64,000 nt of DNA, taken from positions 114,609 through 178,608 of the forward strand of contig JAAXKQ010000008.1 in assembly GCA_025612245.1 (NCBI GenBank), given 5' to 3'. Below are positions 26,128-33,457 of this stretch, piece after piece. The position numbers were made by a program, and so were the translations under genes. Under the pieces are notes generated by a model that saw only the letters and a list, made by a program, of their open reading frames with translations, had not been told where the DNA came from and did no database searches. Positions within the stretch are counted from its first letter, which is position 1. Each line of letters opens with the position of its first letter. The stretch comes from Ignavibacteria bacterium. Lineage in GTDB: Bacteria > Bacteroidota > Ignavibacteria > Ignavibacteriales > SURF-24.

Positions 26128-28212
26128 CTACTTCAGGACGCGAGTTGAGTTAAGTATTGCAATAAGCGCCACACCCATATCGCCAAAAACGGCCTCCCAC
26201 ATCGTTGCAATCCCAAAAGAGCCCAGAAGGATAAAAAATGCTTTTACACAAAGGGCAAAAATGATGTTCTGCCACACAATTACGCGCGTCCTTTTTGCCA
26301 GGCGGATTGCAGTCCCGATTTTAGAAGGTGTATCCGTCATTATTACGACGTCGGCGGTCTCAATTGCCAGATCGCTTCCCAGGGCCCCCATGGCAATTCC
26401 TACGTCTGAGCGCGCAAGTGCAGGAGCGTCGTTAATGCCGTCGCCTATAAAGGCAATTTTCCCGCTTTTATTTTCCAGGCTTTCCAGCACTCTTACCTTA
26501 TCCTCCGGCAGGAGATCCGCATGAAAGCCGTCCAGGCTTAAGTCCTTGGATATCTTTTCAGCCGCAACCCTGTTGTCACCCGTAAACATAAGCACCTGCT
26601 CCACACCTTCATTTCTTATGTATCTTACGGCGTCAGGCGCGTCATCTTTAAGTTCATCCGAAATTTCAATGCGTCCGGCATAGCTTCCCTCAAAAGCCAC
26701 GTGCAGAACCGTATCCGAGCTGCCGCAGCTGCCGTGCTCAATATTTTCCTTGTGCAGCAGGCGGTCGCTTCCCGAGAGAATTTCTTTTCCTTCCACCCTC
26801 GCTTTAATGCCGTAACCCGGTATCTCGCGGTAAGATTCCACAGCCTTTAGTTCCGGGTCTTTCCCGTAGGCTTCCCTTATGGACTGCGAGACCGGGTGGT
26901 TCGACTGCTGAGCGGCTGCCGAGGCCAGACGCAGGAGGTCGTCTTTGCTGTACCCGTCCTCAGGCACAATTTCCTTTACCTTAAAGACCCCTTTTGTAAG
27001 CGTTCCTGTTTTGTCGAAAATGACGGTTTTTACTTCCGTCAGTGTGTCCAGAAAGTTTGATCCTTTTATAAGTATTCCTTTTTTGGATGCCCCGCCAATG
27101 GCGGCAAAGTATGCCAGGGGAATGCTGATAACAAGGGCGCACGGGCATGAAATTACTAGTATTACCAGGGCGCGGTAGATCCACACATCCAGGCTTCCCC
27201 CAAACAGTAGCGGGGGAGTGAAGGCTATGAGCATGGCAACCGCAACGACAAAAGGCGTGTAGTAGCGCGAAAATTTCGTTATAAACTTCTCCGTCCCGGC
27301 CTTCTGGCTTGAGGCATTTTCAATCAGCTCCAGCATCCTGTATATGGACGATTCTTCAAAGGGTTTTGTAACCCTCAGGCTGAAGGAGCCCGTTTTGCTT
27401 ATCATTCCTGCAAGAACGCCCTTCCCAGGCATCACCCTCCCGGGCACAGGCTCACCCGTAAGCGGGGAAGTATCCACATAGCCCGAACCTTCCGTTACAA
27501 TGCCGTCAAGCGGAATTTTCTCTCCAGGCTTTACAAGAATGATTTCACCGGGCTGAACCTCTTTTGGATTTTTTCTCCTCAGTTCCCCGTCCAGTCTTAC
27601 ATTTGCATATCCGGGCTGTATCTCAAGGAGTGACTTTATTGACCTGCGGGACCTTTTTACCGAAAGCTGCTGCAGGAATTCTCCCGCCTGGTAGAATATC
27701 ATCACACCCGCGGCCTCCGGAAACTGCCCGATTGCAACTGCGCCCAGTGTTGCTATCGACATAAGGAAATGCTCGTCAAAGAGTTTCCCTTTCAGTATTT
27801 TTTTGCCGGCACTGTAAAGAACGTCCCAGCCGGCTAAAAGATATATAGCTGCCATAAGAAGAGTTTCACCCGTTCCATGCATGGCTTTCGACAGGTAATT
27901 GCCGAATATGAGTCCCACCAGGTAGACAATGGCAAGTGCAAGTACGAATGCGAGTCTTTTCTTTAGCTGCAGCCTTTCTTCTGCTTCCAGCTTCACACCC
28001 TTTACTTTCTGCGAAGCATCTATAATCTCAACTTCCGGTTCGGTCTGCTTTATTACTTTTCTTACCTTCTCAATGTTGTCGGTATCAATGAACATGACCG
28101 ATTCGGCAAAATTTACCGAGACGTACCTGACGTCCTTGAGCTTCGTCAGGTTGTTTTCAATCTTTGCCGCGCAGCTGGCGCAGTCGATATTTATAAGTTT
28201 GTACTTCTGCAT
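26128..28212 (-). CDS. Heavy-metal P1B-type ATPase (Zn/Cd/Pb type likely)
   Basis: A 694-residue metal-exporting P-type ATPase. The N-terminal HMA domain carries Cys11 and Cys14 (DCASC). The membrane metal site is Cys356-Pro-Cys358 (SCPCALVISIP), the phosphorylated residue is Asp400 (DKTGTLTKG), and the hinge is GDGINDAPALARSDVGIAMG. The single HMA domain and CPC-(x)LVISIP pattern favour the ZntA/CadA group over CopA, but copper cannot be excluded. The gene is convergent with the metal-binding lipoprotein. The ribosome site is weak. It ends 25 bases from the right REP copy. Confidence 0.9.
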   Translation of the reverse strand: MQKYKLINIDCASCAAKIENNLTKLKDVRYVSVNFAESVMFIDTDNIEKVRKVIKQTEPEVEIIDASQKVKGVKLEAEERLQLKKRLAFVLALAIVYLVGLIFGNYLSKAMHGTGETLLMAAIYLLAGWDVLYSAGKKILKGKLFDEHFLMSIATLGAVAIGQFPEAAGVMIFYQAGEFLQQLSVKRSRRSIKSLLEIQPGYANVRLDGELRRKNPKEVQPGEIILVKPGEKIPLDGIVTEGSGYVDTSPLTGEPVPGRVMPGKGVLAGMISKTGSFSLRVTKPFEESSIYRMLELIENASSQKAGTEKFITKFSRYYTPFVVAVAMLIAFTPPLLFGGSLDVWIYRALVILVISCPCALVISIPLAYFAAIGGASKKGILIKGSNFLDTLTEVKTVIFDKTGTLTKGVFKVKEIVPEDGYSKDDLLRLASAAAQQSNHPVSQSIREAYGKDPELKAVESYREIPGYGIKARVEGKEILSGSDRLLHKENIEHGSCGSSDTVLHVAFEGSYAGRIEISDELKDDAPDAVRYIRNEGVEQVLMFTGDNRVAAEKISKDLSLDGFHADLLPEDKVRVLESLENKSGKIAFIGDGINDAPALARSDVGIAMGALGSDLAIETADVVIMTDTPSKIGTAIRLAKRTRVIVWQNIIFALCVKAFFILLGSFGIATMWEAVFGDMGVALIAILNSTRVLK

Positions 28213-28512
28213 TTAATACCATTTCTCTATTAAGATCCATGTACCGAAGCATTCGCCAGAGGCTGCCGCCAAAGAGGCGCGGACAGAACTCCGGGAATCT
28301 GTTACCCGTCTTAATTTAATAAACCTCACCATATAAATAAACGCTAAAACATGCCAGGAAGTTTTAATTCCGGGCATAAAAAAAGACCCCGCCGGCCCTG
28401 ATGAAAAGGGCCCTGCGGGGTCTGTTATGTAAACGTTAAAAATAGCTCAGTGAAAAATATTTCTTAAAGCTTCTGTTTCTTCCTCTCTGCACTCATCCGG
28501 CCGGGGGAAAAA
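28213..28512. other. Intergenic region upstream of the heavy-metal ATPase
   Basis: 300 bases with no gene. It holds the terminator of the zinc-ribbon gene (28377-28424) and presumably the leftward promoter of the ATPase. I see a small hairpin (CGCC/GGCG near 28268-28282) but no metalloregulator palindrome I can name. Confidence 0.5.
28377..28424 (-). terminator. Strong terminator after the zinc-ribbon gene
   Basis: AGACCCCGC (28384-28392) pairs with GCGGGGTCT (28415-28423), and inside it GGCCCT pairs with AGGGCC. On the minus strand seven T residues follow. It ends the Nif3-like/zinc-ribbon transcript. Confidence 0.88.
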
Positions 28513-29247
28513 CTATTTTTCAGCGGTCTCTACCTCATCGGCAATTTCTGCCGAAACAAGGATTCTGCCGCAGTATTCGCAGTTATAAAGCCTTCTGTTC
28601 TGGCGAATCTCAAGCTGACGCTGCGGAGGCACAACGTTGTGGCATCCGGTGCAGGCACTGCGCCTGATTGTTGCAACAGCCTGTCCGCCCCTGGCCTTGC
28701 GGATCTTCATATAAGAAGCGTAATCGGGCTTTTTGGTTTCAGCTTCAACCGTCGACCTTTTGGCGCTTAACTTTGCTTCTTCTTTTTCGTTGGCTTTGAT
28801 AATTTCCTTCAGGTCGGCCTCTTTACCCTTCATCTCCTCTTCAAGGGTTTCGAGCTGGGGATTGATGTCCTCAATCTCAATTTTCAGTTTCTGTATCAGA
28901 TCCTCAAGAGCCTTGTTCTGGGCTTCCAGCTTTGTTATTTCTTCATCTATATGATCTATCTCTTTTGTAAGGGCGTCATATTCCTTGTTGTTTCTTACCT
29001 GGTAGAGCTGGGCCTTAAACTTTTTCTGGTTCGATTTTAAGTGCTCGATCTCTTCTTCGTTGCTCATTCTCTTTTCTATAGAGCCCTGCTGTTCGGCTTG
29101 TTTCTGTTCTGTCTGGTCCTTAAGTCCCTGAATGCGTCCCTTCAGTTCGTTTACTGCGGCGGGTAGGTCGCCCCTGAGTTCTTCGAGTTCATCAAGCTGA
29201 TCATCAATAAGCTGTAATTCATACAGTGTTTTTAGTCGATTTATCAA
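28513..29247 (-). CDS. Coiled-coil protein with C4-type zinc ribbon
   Basis: A 244-residue protein. Residues about 1-175 are a long charged coiled coil (many Glu, Lys and Gln heptads). The C-terminus is a four-cysteine zinc ribbon with CTGCHNVVPP and CEYCGRIL. This is the widespread zf-RING_7 family, usually described as a putative nucleic-acid-binding protein and commonly found next to Nif3-like genes, as here: only 2 bases separate the two. The biochemical function is unknown. Confidence 0.88.
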   Translation of the reverse strand: MINRLKTLYELQLIDDQLDELEELRGDLPAAVNELKGRIQGLKDQTEQKQAEQQGSIEKRMSNEEEIEHLKSNQKKFKAQLYQVRNNKEYDALTKEIDHIDEEITKLEAQNKALEDLIQKLKIEIEDINPQLETLEEEMKGKEADLKEIIKANEKEEAKLSAKRSTVEAETKKPDYASYMKIRKARGGQAVATIRRSACTGCHNVVPPQRQLEIRQNRRLYNCEYCGRILVSAEIADEVETAEK

Positions 29248-29249
29248 TT

Positions 29250-30377
29250 TTATTTATCTCCTTTATTTTGAAAAAAATTTACAGGGTTTGTTGTTCCACT
29301 ATATATATAAACTTTAATTCCGGCACCTTTTTCTTCAATTAAACTTTCGAATCTTCTTTTTACTTCCTCCAGAACGGGGAATTCAGTTTCATAATGCCCG
29401 GCATCCACCAGAAGAATTTTTCCCTCGGCATCCTGGAAAGTATGGTATTTTATGTCGGCCGTTACAAAGGCTTCGGCTCCCGAGGAAATTGCCGCGGGTA
29501 TCAGATCCGATCCGCTTCCACCGCAAAGGGCTACTTTTTTTACCTTAGCGCCTGAACCGGTGGTGTAACGCAGGTTTTTTGTCTTCAGGCACTTTAAGAC
29601 GTGCCCGAGAAACTCTTCTTCCCCCATGGATTCTTCAAGTTCGCCAATGGCACCAAAACCGTAATTAACATTCTTATTGTTGAGGGGATAGACGTCAAAA
29701 GCAGGCTCTTCATATGGATGCACTTTTAACATGGCAGATATTGCAGACTTCAGATTCCATTTATCCACTATGACTTCCAGGCGGACTTCGCTGACCTGTT
29801 CAAACTGCCCGGCACTGCCCAAAGAAGGATGCGTTTCCCTGGAACCCTGGAAAGTGCCTTCACCCTTAAGCCTGTAGCTGCAGCTGTTGTATTCCCCGAT
29901 TACTCCGCCTCCGGAGGCAAAGATTGCATCGGACACGTCCCTGAGGCTTGTTTCAGGTACAAAGACCACAAGCTTAAACTGGTTGCTTTCTGCATTTTCA
30001 AGGAATCTGATGTTCTTTAATCCGAGTGTTTTGGCCAGGTGAAAACTTACGCCGTTTTTGGTAAAATCGAGGTTTGTGTGGGCTGAGTAAAGTGTGATTT
30101 TGTGAGTGAGAAGCTTCTCAAGGAGTCTGGAGGTTTTATCGTTCTGAGTATCTATTTTCTTAAGAGGTTGAAATATCAGAGGATGATGTGTAAAGATGAA
30201 ATTGCATTTTTTCTTTACCGCCTCTTCGAGTGCTTTTTCGGAGAGTTCGAGGCAGAGAAAGATATTTACTACCTCGCTTCCTAAAGATCCCGCCTGCAGG
30301 CCCGGATTATCCTTCTGCCATGCTGCTTCTTTAGGCGCCCAATTTTCAATATGTTTTGTTAGCTCTTTTGCTGTCAT
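29250..30377 (-). CDS. Nif3-like dinuclear metal-centre protein
   Basis: A 375-residue Nif3/YbgI family protein with the large insertion domain typical of longer members (PII-like, about 125-235). The metal-binding HHPLIFQP motif appears early (FTHHPLIFQP near residue 64), and GHYETEFPVLEE near the end supplies further ligands. Some members are annotated GTP cyclohydrolase I type 2, but the role is unsettled. The start is the ATG at 30377 (MTAKEL). A longer frame would begin inside a terminator-like hairpin. It is followed at 2 bases by the zinc-ribbon gene. Confidence 0.9.
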   Translation of the reverse strand: MTAKELTKHIENWAPKEAAWQKDNPGLQAGSLGSEVVNIFLCLELSEKALEEAVKKKCNFIFTHHPLIFQPLKKIDTQNDKTSRLLEKLLTHKITLYSAHTNLDFTKNGVSFHLAKTLGLKNIRFLENAESNQFKLVVFVPETSLRDVSDAIFASGGGVIGEYNSCSYRLKGEGTFQGSRETHPSLGSAGQFEQVSEVRLEVIVDKWNLKSAISAMLKVHPYEEPAFDVYPLNNKNVNYGFGAIGELEESMGEEEFLGHVLKCLKTKNLRYTTGSGAKVKKVALCGGSGSDLIPAAISSGAEAFVTADIKYHTFQDAEGKILLVDAGHYETEFPVLEEVKRRFESLIEEKGAGIKVYIYSGTTNPVNFFQNKGDK

Positions 30378-30380
30378 ATG

Positions 30381-30420
30381 AAAAAAAATGCACTCCCTTA
30401 AAAAGAGGAAGTGCATTTTT
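30381..30420 (-). terminator. Terminator-like hairpin directly in front of the Nif3 start codon
   Basis: On the minus strand, arms 30410-30420 and 30384-30394 form a perfect 11-bp AT/GC stem with extra inner pairing. It is followed by eight T residues and then the ATG within a few bases. By form it is an intrinsic terminator. Either it ends ispG transcription or it acts as an attenuator in the leader of the Nif3-like gene. Confidence 0.75.
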
Positions 30421-30500
30421 ATTAGATTTATATCTAAACTTTTCCGGTTTTAGTGTTCTGCGTTAATAATATTGAAATTTTGTTTTCCATAATTCTAAAA

Positions 30501-30531
30501 CAAAAATACAGGATTCATCAGATATTTTCAA
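30501..30531 (-). promoter_or_regulatory. Bacteroidota-type -33/-7 promoter for the Nif3-like gene
   Basis: On the minus strand TTG (30529-30531), then exactly 20 bases, then TATTTTTG (30501-30508). This fits TTG-N19/20-TAnnTTTG. A transcript from here would have a leader of about 115 bases that includes the terminator-like hairpin. Confidence 0.5.
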
Positions 30532-30589
30532 CACTATAAAAAATAAAATTAAGGCGCCTATCTTTGCCCTTTCTGAAACTACGGAACCC

Positions 30590-32542
30590 TCAGAGCCGCC
30601 TTGGCTCCTCCCACCTGTTGTCTTCCTTAATCAGCTCAATTAGTTCATCGACCGCGCTTTCCGAATCGATGCTTCTTTTTACAATGTTCTGCCCCCTGTA
30701 AAGTGTGATCTTTCCGGGGCCCGAGCCTACATAGCCGTAATCGGCATCGGCCATTTCGCCCGGCCCGTTTACAATGCATCCCATAATCCCGATCTTTACA
30801 CCCTTTAAGTGCCCGGTGCGCTTTCTAATCTGTGCCGTCACACTCTGCAGGTCGAAAAGCGTCCTTCCGCACGAAGGACAGGCGATGTATTCAGTCCTGG
30901 ATATCCTGAGCCTCGAGGCCTGAAGTATGCCGAATAAAATCCTGTTTACGGCCTTAAGGCCTTCCTGCTGCTGCGGCACCTCTTCGAGGCTTACCTCTGC
31001 CCAGAGGCCGTCTCCAAAGCCGTCAATTAAAAGTGCACCAAAGTCGGTGGAGCTGTAAAGCATGAACCTTTCCTGATTTAACCGCCCGTAGGACCTTTTT
31101 ATTACTACCGGATTATTAATTCCTTTGTCCGAGAGTTCAAAAAAGATTCTTCTTTGTTCTGCCATTCCGTGAAGGTTATCCGTCACAAGTACAACTGCGG
31201 CAGTAACGTCTTCCTTCAGGACTTCGAGCCTCTTGATGTCGTATACTGAGGTTACAACGAAGTTCAGTTCGGAAGATTTTTCCTTTGCACTGACGTATTC
31301 ATCAAAGCTAAGGAGCGGATAGCCCGTTTTATTTTCCATCTTAAGCCAGAAGCTGTAGTCATAAACGGCATTCAGGTTCATTGGAAGCTCAAAGGGCAGT
31401 TCGTTTCTGCCCGCATAAATAAAGTCGGCTGCCGAATCGGCCAGCGTCCATTTGTCGGTTTCGGCGTTGTAGGAATATCCAGCCGTCTCAAGATCCTCAG
31501 GAGCCTTAATTTCCATGCGGCTTAAATCCACGAAGACCCTGGGAACGTTGTCATCCCCGAGCCCTTTTAGAGAAAAACTCTTTCTTTTATTATACGTAAA
31601 AGGGTCAAATGGAATATTCATAACCGGGGGAATATCACTGTGGCTGCTGCGGTTTTTGTACCTTTCAGCCAGCTTTATTGCAACAGGGGATTCGTGCTCG
31701 GGGTCTTCTGTAAGCGAAACCCTTATGGTGTCTCCAAGGCCGTCCTCAAGGAGTGTGCCTATGCCAACGGCCGACTTGGTCCTGCCGTCTTCACCATCGC
31801 CTGCTTCTGTTACACCGAGGTGCAGGGGATAGTTCATCCCGGCCTCAGACATCTTCTTAACCAGGAGCCTGTAGGCCTGCACCATAACGCGCGTGTTGCT
31901 GGCTTTCATCGAAAGCACTACGTCATAGTAATTAAGGTCCTCGCATATCCTCAAGAATTCCAGGGCCGATTCAACCATACCGAGCGGCGTGTCGCCATAG
32001 CGGCTCATGATGCGGTCGGAGAGGGAACCGTGGTTGGTCCCGATTCTCATTGCCGTTCCGTATTCCTTGCAGATTTTTACCAGTGGCGTAAAGCGCTCGC
32101 GTATCCTTTCAAGCTCGGCCTGGTATTCATCTTCCGTAAAATCAATTTTCTTGAATCTCTTTTTATCCGCGTAATTGCCGGGGTTAACCCTTACTTTCTC
32201 CACAATCCTGGCAGCCAGTTCCGCTGCGTTGGGCGTAAAATGAATGTCTGCAATCAGCGGCACCCTGCAGCCCCTTTTTCTGAGCTCTTTTTTTATTTCA
32301 GCCAGATTCTGCGCCTCATGTATGCTCGGAGCCGTAATGCGCACATATTCACAGCCGGCATCAACCATCCTGATCGTCTGCTCGACGGTGGCAATTGTGT
32401 TCATGGTGTCTGTGGTGGTCATCGACTGGATGCGGATGGGATTGCTGCCCCCAAGAGGTACGTCGCCTATTTTTACTTCACGTGTGCTGAATCTATTGTA
32501 CCTGGTTAAACTGCTGCAGTACTGATTTATCAACTGGTCCAT
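30590..32542 (-). CDS. ispG: IspG, 4-hydroxy-3-methylbut-2-enyl-diphosphate synthase (long form)
   Basis: A 650-residue IspG that makes HMBPP in the MEP isoprenoid pathway. The length and the inserted central domain (about 280-520) are those of the Bacteroidota/Chlamydia/plant type rather than the 370-residue E. coli type. The iron-sulfur ligands are in YIACPSCGRTLFD and GIMGCIVNGPGE near the C-terminus. I choose the ATG at 32542, with AAAGG five bases upstream; a TTG four codons earlier is less likely. No other MEP genes are adjacent. Confidence 0.96.
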   Translation of the reverse strand: MDQLINQYCSSLTRYNRFSTREVKIGDVPLGGSNPIRIQSMTTTDTMNTIATVEQTIRMVDAGCEYVRITAPSIHEAQNLAEIKKELRKRGCRVPLIADIHFTPNAAELAARIVEKVRVNPGNYADKKRFKKIDFTEDEYQAELERIRERFTPLVKICKEYGTAMRIGTNHGSLSDRIMSRYGDTPLGMVESALEFLRICEDLNYYDVVLSMKASNTRVMVQAYRLLVKKMSEAGMNYPLHLGVTEAGDGEDGRTKSAVGIGTLLEDGLGDTIRVSLTEDPEHESPVAIKLAERYKNRSSHSDIPPVMNIPFDPFTYNKRKSFSLKGLGDDNVPRVFVDLSRMEIKAPEDLETAGYSYNAETDKWTLADSAADFIYAGRNELPFELPMNLNAVYDYSFWLKMENKTGYPLLSFDEYVSAKEKSSELNFVVTSVYDIKRLEVLKEDVTAAVVLVTDNLHGMAEQRRIFFELSDKGINNPVVIKRSYGRLNQERFMLYSSTDFGALLIDGFGDGLWAEVSLEEVPQQQEGLKAVNRILFGILQASRLRISRTEYIACPSCGRTLFDLQSVTAQIRKRTGHLKGVKIGIMGCIVNGPGEMADADYGYVGSGPGKITLYRGQNIVKRSIDSESAVDELIELIKEDNRWEEPRRL

Positions 32543-32633
32543 AACGCCTTTCAAAATATCTTATATATAACACTTCCCCTTAAGGAAGAGTTCTTAATAA
32601 CAATATCAGTAATTATTTCCTTAAAGAAAATTC

Positions 32634-33143
32634 TCAAAGCAAACTGATGATGGCTTCCGAAAATTCCAGCGAGGCCTGTGCATTCTGAGCCGTAACGATC
32701 TTTTTCCTGACTACTACCGGTGTGTCCTTGTACTCGACCCCCACCCGTTCAAGCTCTTTTCTGTCATCCGGATAGCAGGTGGCAGACAAAGCATTCAGCA
32801 GCCCTGCCTTTGCCAGAATTACAGGAGCGCTGCAAATGGCGGCTACGGGCTTTTTGGAATTAAAGAATTTTTGTGACGTTTTGTGAAGTAAAGGATTATT
32901 CCAGTAATCCTTTACACCCGGCCCGCCTGTAAATACAATTGCGGCAAAGTTGGATTCATGAATATTGTAAAAGTTTATGTCGGCCTTTACCTTCAGCCCC
33001 TTCTTACCCGTACACAGCCCGCCCCCATCGGAGGCAATAAAGACTTTTATCCCTTTTTTCTCAAGGGTATTCTTAACCGTGAGGAATTCCTCTTCGTTAA
33101 AATCCTTCCCGGGAAGTATGAGTAGAATGCTTTTACCTGTCAC
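32634..33143 (-). CDS. DJ-1/PfpI family protein
   Basis: A 169-residue cytoplasmic protein with the class I amidotransferase-like fold of DJ-1/PfpI. The nucleophile elbow is AAICSAP with Cys104, and a Glu early in the chain (about 17-19) could support it. Members include glyoxalase/deglycase-like enzymes, proteases and chaperones; the exact activity cannot be chosen. Upstream, TATATTTG on the minus strand at 33173-33180 is a likely -7 promoter element. ispG follows 92 bases later. Confidence 0.85.
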   Translation of the reverse strand: MTGKSILLILPGKDFNEEEFLTVKNTLEKKGIKVFIASDGGGLCTGKKGLKVKADINFYNIHESNFAAIVFTGGPGVKDYWNNPLLHKTSQKFFNSKKPVAAICSAPVILAKAGLLNALSATCYPDDRKELERVGVEYKDTPVVVRKKIVTAQNAQASLEFSEAIISLL

Positions 33144-33172
33144 TAGAAAGCCATCTGTTTGTAATTATTTTG

Positions 33173-33180
33173 CAAATATA
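33173..33180 (-). promoter_or_regulatory. Bacteroidota-type -7 element upstream of the DJ-1 gene
   Basis: TATATTTG on the minus strand, about 30 bases before the ATG, matches TAnnTTTG. The -33 position is T-rich without a clear TTG. Confidence 0.35.
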
Positions 33181-33318
33181 AGAAATTAACCTGAAACTTG
33201 GAAAATACCCGGCCCTCAGGCAATGGAGAATTATTAGTGCCCAAAGAGGGGCGCGGGGGTAAATTTCTTTTTTAAAAAGTTATTCTTTATTTATATTTCT
33301 GAAATGGCTATTTTCCTC

Positions 33319-33382
33319 TGCGTTACTAAAATTTGCGTAACTGAAATTGCGTTGCTCTGAAATGCATTATTTATAATGCATT
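33319..33382. repeat. Imperfect tandem repeat and palindrome upstream of GH20
   Basis: Units TGCGTTACTAAAAT (33319-33332), TGCGTAACTGAAAT (33334-33347) and TGCGTTGCTCTGAAAT (33348-33363) run into the inverted repeat AATGCATTAT/ATAATGCATT (33361-33370, 33373-33382). This could be a multi-site operator. Confidence 0.45.
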
Positions 33383-33457
33383 ACCCTTAAACCGTAAGCC
33401 TTTTGGAAAAAGGCCAATTAACTTTAATAAAAAGAGATTATCTTACCCCGAGGTACC

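Larger units (their letters stand above)
33144..33457. other. Divergent intergenic region between DJ-1 and GH20 genes
   Basis: 314 bases without a gene. It contains the leftward -7 element at 33173-33180, three imperfect tandem units around TGCGTTACTAAAAT at 33319-33363, and a 10-bp inverted repeat at 33361-33382. The GH20 promoter must also lie here. Confidence 0.55.

Noticed and set aside
28213..28376. Possible small SRP RNA or riboswitch before the heavy-metal ATPase
   Set aside because: The conserved GGAAGCAGC-type SRP core is absent and only short hairpins form.
31640..32509. Rightward frame of 289 codons opposite ispG
   Set aside because: Antisense shadow of the highly conserved IspG N-terminal half.
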